Below are positions 8,927-16,131 of a stretch of DNA of 64,000 nt, piece by piece (the first letter of the stretch is position 1; every line of letters begins with the position of its first letter). The stretch lies in the NCBI RefSeq assembly GCF_014646915.1, contig NZ_BMOE01000002.1, positions 248,844 to 312,843 of the forward strand. Direction: 5' to 3'. Under the pieces are notes generated by a model. It made no database searches. It worked only from the letters and a program-made list of their open reading frames with translations, and was not told where the DNA came from. A program made the position numbers and the translations under genes. The stretch is from Deinococcus aquiradiocola (lineage in GTDB: Bacteria > Deinococcota > Deinococci > Deinococcales > Deinococcaceae).

Positions 8927-8933
8927 GACGCCC

Positions 8934-9473
8934 ATGACGGATGTCCTGCAACGCTCCCTGCACGCCTCGGCGGCCGCTCACCCCCTGCTGGCGGGAGTGG
9001 CGGTCTTCTGCGCGAACGACCTGCTGTTCGTGCTGCTGCTCGCGCTGGCGGCCGTGGCGTGGCAGGGCCGGGCGCGCGTCACGTGGGGCTTCGCGGCGCG
9101 CGCCCTGCTGTCCGGGGTGGTCGCGGCGCTGCTCACGCTGGCGCTCAAGGGCGTGATCGTGGACGTGCGGCCCTACGTGGCGGAAGGGTACCTGCCGCTC
9201 GCGCACGCGGCCAGCGACAACGGCTTCCCGAGCGACCACACGCTCGTCGCGGCCCTCCTGGCGGGCTGGGCGTGGTGGATCCACCCGCGCGCCCTGCCGG
9301 TCTTCGTGGCGGGCACGGTCGCCGTGCTGCTCGGCCGACTCGCGATCGGCGCGCACCACACCCTCGACGTGCTCGGCAGCCTGCTGTACGCGCTGCTGGG
9401 CCTGGCCGCCGGGACCCTCTGGCGGCCCGCCGGAACATGGACGGCCCGCACTGTCCTGCCCGCGAAGCGCTGA
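8934..9473 (+). CDS. PAP2-family membrane phosphatase (undecaprenyl-diphosphatase-like)
   Basis: 179 residues with five or six predicted membrane segments. The three phosphatase signature motifs are present: KGVIVDVRPY (KxxxxxxRP type), NGFPSDHTL (PSxH, with Asp in place of the usual Gly) and RLAIGAHHTLDVLGS (SRxxxxxHxxxD type). Family members dephosphorylate lipid pyrophosphates such as undecaprenyl diphosphate (BcrC type) or phosphatidic acid. It stands alone, transcribed from its own leaderless promoter. The exact lipid substrate is an inference. Confidence 0.85.
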   Translation: MTDVLQRSLHASAAAHPLLAGVAVFCANDLLFVLLLALAAVAWQGRARVTWGFAARALLSGVVAALLTLALKGVIVDVRPYVAEGYLPLAHAASDNGFPSDHTLVAALLAGWAWWIHPRALPVFVAGTVAVLLGRLAIGAHHTLDVLGSLLYALLGLAAGTLWRPAGTWTARTVLPAKR

Positions 9474-9494
9474 CCGTGGATGCACGCCCGCGCG

Positions 9495-9800
9495 TCAGAC
9501 GCCGATGTTCAGGGTGACGGTGACCCGGTCTCCTCTGCCGAGCGTCTCGGCGCGCTGCACGGCCACCTTGACCGGCACGAGGTAACGGCCGTCCTTCGGG
9601 AAGAGGGAGGTGCGCCACCCGGTGTCTCCGATGCTCGCACGGACAGGGATCATGCCCCAGCCGTACGTGACGAGGGCCGCCGCGGCCCGGATGGCGTCCG
9701 CTTCCGCTTCCGGGACGGGCGCGAACAGGTAGGGCGCCGGGCCCCGCCACTCGATGAGTTCGGTGCTGAACTGGAGTTGCACGCCTCCAGTATCGGGCAT
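9495..9800 (-). CDS. DUF1905-family protein
   Basis: About 101 residues from the ATG at 9800. The core FSTELIEWRGPAPYLFAPVP, TYGWGMIPVRASIGDTGWRTSLFPKDGRYLVPVK and final GDRVTVTLNI match DUF1905, a small beta-barrel protein of unknown function, often alone or fused to a YdeI-type domain. The frame stays open upstream to an ATG at 9998, but the extra 66 residues look non-coding and cross an inverted-repeat region, so the short form is preferred. A GTG at 9782 directly before QLQFSTEL is an equally possible start. Confidence 0.75.
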   Translation of the reverse strand: MPDTGGVQLQFSTELIEWRGPAPYLFAPVPEAEADAIRAAAALVTYGWGMIPVRASIGDTGWRTSLFPKDGRYLVPVKVAVQRAETLGRGDRVTVTLNIGV

Positions 9801-9815
9801 GACGGGGCACGGTGG

Positions 9816-10030
9816 GGCGGGCAGGTCATACGGTGTTGAGCTGAACTTGTCGAGTTCAGCCGAGCGGAATGCGGAGCCGCCGCCCGGCCACGAGTACCCA
9901 CAGGTCCGGCGTTGAGGAGATGGAAGCGGGCAGGCGTCCCCATGGGTGCTGTCACGTCCAAGAAGGGCTGTCGGCGCTGTTGCCGTCATCCGTGTCATTG
10001 GATCAACACCGTATCATCTCCTGCCCGCCG
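9816..10030. repeat. Pair of inverted repeats (about 25 bp) bounding a 215 bp segment
   Basis: The left arm at 9816-9840 reads GGCGGGCAGG then TC then ATACGGTGTTGA. The reverse complement of 10004-10030 reads GGCGGGCAGG, AGATG, ATACGGTGTTGA. So 22 bases match with one short internal length difference. Both arms carry a TACGGT hexamer that looks like a Deinococcus -10 box, pointing inward. Between the arms lies a second, perfect inverted repeat (9840-9860). The layout could be a degenerate small mobile repeat or two facing promoters. Confidence 0.55.
9840..9860. repeat. Perfect 8-bp inverted repeat GCTGAACT-N5-AGTTCAGC
   Basis: The arms GCTGAACT and AGTTCAGC are separated by TGTCG. It sits upstream of the DUF1905 gene and inside the larger inverted-repeat segment. 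It could be an operator or an RNA hairpin; no T-tract follows on either strand. Confidence 0.55.
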
Positions 10031-10038
10031 GGCCGCGT

Positions 10039-10509
10039 TCAGTATCGGGCCAGCCTGCGCCATGCCGGGCGCAGGCGGCGCGCGAGGAGGGCGTCGGCGT
10101 GCCGGAGCAGCAGGTCGTTCGGCACGGCCTGCGGCCGCAACTGCAGGACGTGCCGGGCGATCTGCAGGTCCGTCATGCGCGGCGCGAGGAGAGCGAGGAC
10201 GAAACTGGCGACGGCGGTGCTGCGGCTGACGCCCGCGAAACAGTGGACGTGCAGGCGGGCGCCCGCCGGGAGGCGGCGCGCGAAGCGTTCCACTTCGAGC
10301 AGGTGCCAGGCCTGCGGCGCGCCCGGCCCGTCGTCCTCGGTGTCCTGGAAGGCGAGCGTGAGGGTGGGGACGCCCGCGGCGAGTACGGCGGGCGGCACGT
10401 CGTCGTGCGGGTCGCGGATGCTGATGACGGCAGTCACGTCGCCGAGGTCGGGGAGGTCCGCCTCGCCGCTGACACTGATCGGAAGGGGGGCGGTGCTGTG
10501 CGTGTTCAC
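10039..10509 (-). CDS. Dual-specificity/tyrosine protein phosphatase-like protein
   Basis: 156 residues from a GTG start chosen because AGGAGG lies six bases upstream. The P-loop HCFAGVSRST is the Cys-x5-Arg phosphatase signature, with an Asp-rich loop (FQDTEDDGPG) earlier that may give the general acid. Short single-domain enzymes of this kind are common in bacteria and dephosphorylate proteins, phosphoinositides or nucleotides. No partner gene is next to it, so its substrate is unknown. Confidence 0.85.
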   Translation of the reverse strand: MNTHSTAPLPISVSGEADLPDLGDVTAVISIRDPHDDVPPAVLAAGVPTLTLAFQDTEDDGPGAPQAWHLLEVERFARRLPAGARLHVHCFAGVSRSTAVASFVLALLAPRMTDLQIARHVLQLRPQAVPNDLLLRHADALLARRLRPAWRRLARY

Positions 10510-10637
10510 GGGTGTCCTCCTGAGGTGACTGGCGTGGGGGCCGGGAAGACCATGATGCCCCGCCGCCGAATGTTTCGCTGAACGATATGCGGACGCGGCG
10601 CGACCCTCCCCGTTGTCTGAATACACTCAAGAAAACC

Positions 10638-10655
10638 TCATGACATGGCTCATGA
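10638..10655. promoter_or_regulatory. TCATGA-N6-TCATGA element
   Basis: Two copies of the palindrome TCATGA separated by six bases lie in the 289-base gap between the phosphatase gene and the small membrane protein gene. It could be an operator for either gene. Apart from this, nothing clear is visible in the gap. Confidence 0.25.
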
Positions 10656-10798
10656 TGACGTGATAGAAGTAGCCCGCCCATGAACACGCGCCTCCAGTCC
10701 GGTCGCCCGCCGCGCCGTACCCTGTCCCTTTCCTCTCGCCACACACATCCTGCACGTCGCCCTGATCGCTGGGCCGACCTCTGGCCTGCGGTGAGCCG

Positions 10799-11119
10799 GT
10801 GAGCGCGGACATCCTGATCGCCCTGAGCGTCCTCCCGCTGCTGCTGTGCGCGTGGAGTGTCGGCGCGGTGCGCCGGGTCTACCTGCGGTCCCACTACCAC
10901 GACCGCCCGAAACAGCTGCCTTGGGCCGTGCTGATCGCCCTGCCGGGCCTCGTTGGCCTGGGTCTGGTGGCTGCCTGGGACGTGCTGTCGCTGCGCCCAG
11001 GGGCCGAGCCGGCGCAGGTCTGGTGGTGGCTCGGGGTGGCCATCAGCGTCCTGGGGACGGTCGCCGCCTGGGGGGACGACACCTGGCGGCTGCAGCAGCG
11101 TCTCGCGTTCCGGCGCTGA
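10799..11119 (+). CDS. Small membrane protein of unknown function
   Basis: 106 residues from a GTG start. Three hydrophobic segments are visible: ILIALSVLPLLLCAWSVGAV, AVLIALPGLVGLGLVAAW and WWWLGVAISVLGTVAAW, with charged loops (RRVYLRSHYHDRPKQ and a C-terminal DDTWRLQQRLAFRR). No family is recognised. The start is uncertain because no clear ribosome binding site or leaderless -10 box precedes it. It is probably in the cytoplasmic membrane. Confidence 0.6.
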   Translation: MSADILIALSVLPLLLCAWSVGAVRRVYLRSHYHDRPKQLPWAVLIALPGLVGLGLVAAWDVLSLRPGAEPAQVWWWLGVAISVLGTVAAWGDDTWRLQQRLAFRR

Positions 11120-11310
11120 ACACGTCGGCGGGGAGCGCCTGCGTGAGGTGGCGCGGCCCGCTGTCGTGAGGGCCGCGTGCGTTCATGAATCGGGGGCGGG
11201 CCGACATCTGCCCACCCGGGAAGTTGAGGTTTCCTTTACCTTATGGTGAGGCTGTTCTCAGAAGCGGCCCTGTGTGAAATTTTGCCGCCACGAGGGATTC
11301 ACTCAGCAGG

Positions 11311-11316
11311 TACAGT
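11311..11316 (+). promoter_or_regulatory. Candidate -10 box TACAGT for the subtilase gene
   Basis: TACAGT lies 47 bases before the ATG at 11364, without a convincing -35 element. An AAGGA ribosome binding site between the two suggests this transcript, unlike many in the window, has a leader. Confidence 0.35.
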
Positions 11317-11363
11317 TAGCACCGTCAGTCTCACGCTTCCCATCAGCAAAGGATGTGCCTCCC

Positions 11364-12713
11364 ATGTCGAAGTCCACGCGCGCTGCTCTCTTCCTTCCGC
11401 TCACCGTCCTGATGCTCTCCGCCTGCGGTTCCACCCTCACGCCCGGCACGTCCAGCGCGGTCCGCTACGATCAGGTGACCACCGTTCCCCTGCAGGCGGG
11501 CGACACGCGCGCCAGCATCGAGACCGCCACGGGCGGCAAGGTCCTCACGTGGCAGGACGGCGGGTGCGGTACCGGCGAGGGCGCGTGCGCCGCGATGGTG
11601 GGCCTGCCCGCGCAGACCAGTTTGGGCACGCAGTCGCTCGCGCAGACGCTGGCGCGGCGCCTCGGACGGGCCGTGCGCGTGGAGCACAACCGCGACGCGT
11701 TCAGCATCGGCGAGAAGACCACGGCCGGGATGGAAGGCTCGCGCGTGGTGTGGGCCGGTGGCTCCCGCGTGGTGTGGGCCGGCGGATCGCGCGTGGTGTG
11801 GGCCGGCGGCTCCCGCGTCGTGTGGGCCGGCGGCACGTACACGCCCGTCCCCGAGAACAGCGGCACCTGGGCGCAGATTCAGCTGCAGTCCGCTCAGGAC
11901 AAGGCGGCGCGGCTCGGTGAGGGCGTCACGGTGGCCGTCATCGACACCGGCATCGACCTGACGCACCCGGCCTTCCAGGGCGCGCTGACGGACCCCTCCA
12001 CCTGGCAGGACTACGTGGGCGGCGACGTCACCCCGCAGGAGGAAGGCGTCTACGGGGAGGGCGGGTACGGGCACGGCACGAACGTCGCCGGGATCGTGCT
12101 GCAGGTCGCGCCGCTCGCGAAGATCATGCCGATCCGTGTGCTGGGCTCGGACGGCTCGGGCGACCTGAGCAGCGTCGTGCAGGCGATCTACTGGGCGGCC
12201 GACCACGGCGCGAACGTCATCAACCTCAGCCTCGGCACGACGCAGGATTCCGACAGCGTCAAGGCGGCGATCCGTGCCGTGAGCGCCAGGAACGTGCTGG
12301 TGGTGTCGTCCGCCGGCAACGAGGACCAGGACAAGATCACCTACCCCGCCGCGTACGCCGGGGACCTGCAGGGCGTGCTGAGCGTCGGCAGCGTGGACGC
12401 GCAGGACGTGAAGTCGGAGTTCTCGAACTACAGCGGCAAACTGAAGGTCGTCACGCCGGGCGAATCGGTGTATGCGCCCGCGCCCGAGAACACCATGGCG
12501 GCCTGGAGCGGCACGAGCATGTCGTCCCCGATGGCGGCCGGCGCGCTCGCACTCGCGCTCGGTCAGGGGAACGTCAGCGCAGCCGGACTGATCGGGAAAC
12601 TGACCGGCAGTGCCGACAGCGTCGACGGGATCGCCGCCAACAGGGACTACCGCGGCAAGCTCGGCAGTGGCCGCCTGAACGTTTCGGCGTTCGTGACGGC
12701 CGCCGTACAATAA
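11364..12713 (+). CDS. Subtilisin-like serine protease, lipoprotein, with four tandem GSRVVWAG repeats
   Basis: 449 residues. The N-terminus (MSKSTRAALF, hydrophobic stretch, LSAC) is a lipoprotein signal with the lipidated Cys about residue 17. The prodomain region ends with four exact copies of GSRVVWAG at residues 125-156. The catalytic domain has VAVIDTGIDLTHP (Asp), GYGHGTNVAGI (His), VVSSAGNEDQ (oxyanion Asn region) and GTSMSSPMAAG (Ser), so it should be active at the cell surface. AAGGA lies 11 bases before the ATG. The stop codon overlaps the promoter of the next gene. The repeat just before the mature domain is unusual for the family. Confidence 0.92.
   Translation: MSKSTRAALFLPLTVLMLSACGSTLTPGTSSAVRYDQVTTVPLQAGDTRASIETATGGKVLTWQDGGCGTGEGACAAMVGLPAQTSLGTQSLAQTLARRLGRAVRVEHNRDAFSIGEKTTAGMEGSRVVWAGGSRVVWAGGSRVVWAGGSRVVWAGGTYTPVPENSGTWAQIQLQSAQDKAARLGEGVTVAVIDTGIDLTHPAFQGALTDPSTWQDYVGGDVTPQEEGVYGEGGYGHGTNVAGIVLQVAPLAKIMPIRVLGSDGSGDLSSVVQAIYWAADHGANVINLSLGTTQDSDSVKAAIRAVSARNVLVVSSAGNEDQDKITYPAAYAGDLQGVLSVGSVDAQDVKSEFSNYSGKLKVVTPGESVYAPAPENTMAAWSGTSMSSPMAAGALALALGQGNVSAAGLIGKLTGSADSVDGIAANRDYRGKLGSGRLNVSAFVTAAVQ
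11736..11831 (+). repeat. Four tandem 24-bp units encoding GSRVVWAG
   Basis: Units start at 11736, 11760, 11784 and 11808 and are in frame with the protease gene. They differ only at a few third-codon positions, which shows selection on the protein sequence after duplication. The unit length keeps the frame, so slippage would change copy number without breaking the gene. Confidence 0.9.
12706..12711 (+). promoter_or_regulatory. -10 box TACAAT overlapping the protease stop codon
   Basis: TACAAT ends eight bases before the TTG start at 12720 and shares its last base with the TAA of the protease gene. It supports transcription of the HD-GYP gene separate from the protease, but a leaderless TTG start would be unusual. 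Confidence 0.4.
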
Positions 12714-12719
12714 GCCGCT

Positions 12720-15347
12720 TTGTCTGACCTTCCCACCACTCCTCCTTCCGGTTCAGATTCCGCCGATCCCGTCGCCGCCAGGGCACTCGCGCAGCTGCGT
12801 GCCCTGGAACAGTCCCTGCTTGACCTCCTGAACGCGCCCCAGCCGTCTTCCGAGACGCTGGGGCTCGCTCAGGAGTTCGTGCAGCGGGCCCGTGAATCGT
12901 CTGACCCGGCCGTGGAGGGCGGCGCGCAGGAACTGCTGGCACGCGCTCACCTTCAGGTGGACGCGTACCGGGAGGCGGCAGCGGCCCTGCGGGAGGCGAC
13001 CCGCCTGCACGGCGTGAGCGGCGACGCGCACCGGCAGGCGGACGCGCACGTGCTGGCCGGGAAGATGCACCTGAACCTCGGGCAGTACGACGAGGCCGAG
13101 ACGCACCTGCAGGCCGCGCTGCGCCTGCTGGACGGCGCGGACCTGCCGGCCCTGCACGCCACGGCCCTGAATCACCTGGCGGGCGTGCAGTACGGACGCG
13201 GCGACGCGAGCGGAGCGCTCCTCACGCTGGGGGACGCGCTGAAGCTGTGGACGGCGCACGGAGACGCGCGAGGCCGCACGCACTGCCTGACGAACATCGG
13301 AACGCTGCAGCACGCGCTCGGGCAGTACCACGCGGGAATCGTGTCGCTGACGGAGGCGTACGGGACGGCGCAGCGGGACCTGCACGACCCGGAAGCCGAG
13401 ATGTTCATCCTGAACAGCCTCGGCGACCTGCATGCCGCGATGCGCGACCACGGGCTGGCGATGGAGGTGACGCGCGGCGCGTTGGAGATCGCGCAGCGCC
13501 TCGGGCACCGGCTGATGATCGCGACCGGGCACCTGAACCTGGGCACCTTCGCGCTGGAGGCGGGACTGGACGCCGAGGCCGAAGCGTACCTGGAGACCGC
13601 ACTCGCCCGGAACCGCGAGATCGGCAACGGGACCGGGGAGCTCGCGACGCTCGACAGCCTGGGCCGCGTGTACGCGCGAACCGGGCGGCACGCACAGGCG
13701 ACGGAGGCGTTCGCTGCGGCCCTCTCGCTCGCCGGAACGCTCGAGGACTTGCCGGGCGAACTTGAAACGCGGCTGCACCTCGCCGAAGCGCACGTCGCAG
13801 CGAACGAGCCGGACCACGCCCTCCCGCACCTGGAGCGCGCCCTGAGTCTCGCCCGGTCGAGCGGCAACCCGCGCATGGAGGCCGACGCGTTCCGCCTGCT
13901 GAGCGACGCGGCCGAACAGAAAGGCGAGTACCGCGCGGCCCTGCAGCACACCCGCGAGCACCTGCGCCTCAAGGATTCTCTCTTCCACGTGGAACGCGAC
14001 CGGCAGACCCGTAACCTCAGCATCCAGTTCGAGGTGGAACGCGCCCGGCACGACGCCGACGTGTACCGCGTCCGGACGGAGGTGGAACAGGACGCCCGGA
14101 TCGTCGCCGAGCAGCTCGTGCTGGAACGCACGGCGGAGCTCGCGCGGGCGCAGCAGGAGGTCGTGACGCGCCTCGCGGTCGCCGCCGAGTACCGCGACGA
14201 CACCACCGGCGAGCACACGCGCCGGGTGGGCCGCGCCGCCGCCCGCATCGCGCGCGCGCTCGGGTGGACGGAGGAACGCGCGCGCCTGCTGGGCATCGCG
14301 GCCCGCCTGCACGATGTCGGCAAGATCGGCATTCCCGATTCGGTGCTGCTGAAACCGGGCCGTCTCACGCCCGACGAGTTCCGGCTGATGCAGGGCCACA
14401 CCCGGATCGGGGCGCGCATCCTGTCGGGCGGCCGTTCGGAACTGCTGCGCCTCGCGGAGGAAGTGGCCATGACGCACCACGAACGCTGGGACGGGCGCGG
14501 CTACCCGCAGGGCCTGAGCGGTGAGGACATCCCGATCAGCGGGCGGATCGTGGCGCTCGCGGACGTGTACGACGCGCTCACGCAGGCCCGGCCGTACAAG
14601 GCCGCCTGGACGGCGAAAGACGCACTGACAGAACTGAGGCGGGCGTCCGGCACGCAGTTCGACCCGCTGATCGTCCCGACGGCGCTGCGCGTGCTGGAAG
14701 GACTGCACGAACAGGCGCTCGACGACGCCGAGCACGACGGGGACGTGATGGACCGCGAGGACACCACCCGTATCCTCGGCGTGTTCGATCAGCTGCTGCT
14801 GGAACGCACGCGGGACCTCGAAGCCGCGCGGCAGGAGGCGGAACGGCGCGGATCGGCCCTCGCGCGCCTGGAGGTCACGGACGCCCTGACGGACCTCCCG
14901 AACCGGCAGGCTTTCGAGTCGGACCTGGAGGCGGCGTTCCTCACGCACAGGGAGGCCGGGCTGACCGCCGGGCCGGGCGAGGTGCACCTGCTGACCTTCG
15001 ATCTCGACGACCTGAAAGGCGTCAACGACCGCCTGGGCCGCGAGGTCGGCGACCGGGTCCTGCGGGCGTTCGCGCTGGCACTGCAGGACGCGCCGGACGA
15101 CCTGGGACGGGCGTACCGGCTCGGCGGGGACGTGTTCGCCATGATCGTGCACGCGCCCGTCACACCTGCACAGGCGGACGCCCTCCGTGAACGTCTGCTG
15201 ACGTCGGCCAGGCAGGCGGACCTGCCGAGCTTCGGCGTGAGCGTGGGCGCGGCGTCCGCGCCCGGCGACGCCGCCACGCCCGGCGAGCTGCGCCGCGCGA
15301 GCGAGCGCCGCATGCTGGCCGACAAACGCCGCCGCCGCCAGCCCTGA
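12720..15347 (+). CDS. TPR / HD-GYP / degenerate GGDEF signalling protein
   Basis: 875 residues from a TTG start. Residues about 40-430 are tetratricopeptide repeats (for example ALNHLAGVQYGRGDASGAL, LTNIGTLQHALGQYHAGI), followed by a coiled coil, then an HD-GYP domain: HDVGKIGIPD (about 530) and HHERWDGRGYPQGLSG, the c-di-GMP phosphodiesterase signature. A second coiled coil leads to a GGDEF-fold domain (TDALTDLPNRQAF) whose active-site motif is GGDVF (about 802), so cyclase activity is doubtful and it may only bind nucleotide. Cytoplasmic; the TPRs probably sense a protein partner. Ends 41 bases before the BluB gene. Confidence 0.9.
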   Translation: MSDLPTTPPSGSDSADPVAARALAQLRALEQSLLDLLNAPQPSSETLGLAQEFVQRARESSDPAVEGGAQELLARAHLQVDAYREAAAALREATRLHGVSGDAHRQADAHVLAGKMHLNLGQYDEAETHLQAALRLLDGADLPALHATALNHLAGVQYGRGDASGALLTLGDALKLWTAHGDARGRTHCLTNIGTLQHALGQYHAGIVSLTEAYGTAQRDLHDPEAEMFILNSLGDLHAAMRDHGLAMEVTRGALEIAQRLGHRLMIATGHLNLGTFALEAGLDAEAEAYLETALARNREIGNGTGELATLDSLGRVYARTGRHAQATEAFAAALSLAGTLEDLPGELETRLHLAEAHVAANEPDHALPHLERALSLARSSGNPRMEADAFRLLSDAAEQKGEYRAALQHTREHLRLKDSLFHVERDRQTRNLSIQFEVERARHDADVYRVRTEVEQDARIVAEQLVLERTAELARAQQEVVTRLAVAAEYRDDTTGEHTRRVGRAAARIARALGWTEERARLLGIAARLHDVGKIGIPDSVLLKPGRLTPDEFRLMQGHTRIGARILSGGRSELLRLAEEVAMTHHERWDGRGYPQGLSGEDIPISGRIVALADVYDALTQARPYKAAWTAKDALTELRRASGTQFDPLIVPTALRVLEGLHEQALDDAEHDGDVMDREDTTRILGVFDQLLLERTRDLEAARQEAERRGSALARLEVTDALTDLPNRQAFESDLEAAFLTHREAGLTAGPGEVHLLTFDLDDLKGVNDRLGREVGDRVLRAFALALQDAPDDLGRAYRLGGDVFAMIVHAPVTPAQADALRERLLTSARQADLPSFGVSVGAASAPGDAATPGELRRASERRMLADKRRRRQP

Positions 15348-15376
15348 ACAGGCCCCCTGACGGCAGCGGCCACTGC

Positions 15377-15382
15377 TACAGT
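15377..15382 (+). promoter_or_regulatory. -10 box TACAGT of a leaderless promoter for the BluB gene
   Basis: TACAGT ends six bases before the ATG at 15389, and no ribosome binding site is present. This fixes the start at 15389. Confidence 0.6.
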
Positions 15383-15388
15383 CAGGAC

Positions 15389-16111
15389 ATGCCGCTCCAC
15401 CCTGACGCCGCCCTGCCTGCCGCTCCCGAACCTCCGGATCCAGGGGGAAAGCCGCTGGCGTTCTCACGCGCGGAGCGGGACGCCGTGTACCGCGCGATCC
15501 ACGAACGGCGAGACGTGAGGTCGCAGTTCCTGCCTGCACCTGTCCCGGACGAGGTGCTGACGCGCCTGCTGACCGCCGCGCATCACGCGCCGTCCGTGGG
15601 ATTCATGCAGCCGTGGGACTTCATCCTGATCGACGACCCGGAGGTGAAACGCGCCGTGAAGGCCCTGTACACCGGGGCGAACGAGCAGGCGGCGCGGCTG
15701 TTCGGCGGGGAGCGCGGGGAGCTGTACCGCCGCCTGAAACTGGAAGGCATCGAGGACAGTCCCCTGAACGTGGTGGTGACCTGCTCGCGCACCCGGGGCG
15801 GGCCGCACGTGCTGGGGCGCACGTCGTCCGTCGACATGGACCTCTTCAGCACGTGTCTGGCGGTGCAGAACTTCTGGCTGGCGGCGAGAGCCGAGGGGGT
15901 CGGGGTGGGCTGGGTCAGCATTCTCGACGAGCAGGAGCTCGCGCGGCTGCTGCAGCTCCCGCAGGACGTGGTGCCGCTCGCGTACCTGTGCGTGGGGTAC
16001 GTCACTGAGTTCCTGCCGGAACCGGAGCTGCAGGCGCGCGGGTGGCGGGCACGCCTGCCGCTGGAGGACCTGCTGCACCGCAACCGCTGGACGCCGCGCG
16101 GGCCGACCTGA
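15389..16111 (+). CDS. bluB: 5,6-dimethylbenzimidazole synthase (BluB)
   Basis: 240 residues. A nitroreductase-fold flavoenzyme with the BluB pattern: FSRAERDAVYRAIHERRDVRSQF at the start of the domain, APSVGFMQPWDFI, and ARAEGVGVGWVSIL. BluB cannibalises FMN with oxygen to form 5,6-dimethylbenzimidazole, the lower ligand of vitamin B12, so the gene points to B12 synthesis or remodelling. The first 25 residues are a Pro/Ala-rich extension not found in most members. No other cobalamin gene lies nearby. The other possibility is a general nitroreductase, but the RRDVR and GFMQPW motifs favour BluB. Confidence 0.87.
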   Translation: MPLHPDAALPAAPEPPDPGGKPLAFSRAERDAVYRAIHERRDVRSQFLPAPVPDEVLTRLLTAAHHAPSVGFMQPWDFILIDDPEVKRAVKALYTGANEQAARLFGGERGELYRRLKLEGIEDSPLNVVVTCSRTRGGPHVLGRTSSVDMDLFSTCLAVQNFWLAARAEGVGVGWVSILDEQELARLLQLPQDVVPLAYLCVGYVTEFLPEPELQARGWRARLPLEDLLHRNRWTPRGPT

Positions 16112-16131
16112 CGCTCGGCGGGCCCTGAACC

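Noticed and set aside
9801..9998. N-terminal extension of the DUF1905 gene up to an ATG at 9998
   Set aside because: The extra 66 residues have no protein-like pattern and cross two inverted repeats; family members are about 95-100 residues.
11736..11831. Short direct repeats considered as a CRISPR array
   Set aside because: Units are contiguous without spacers and lie in frame in a protease gene.
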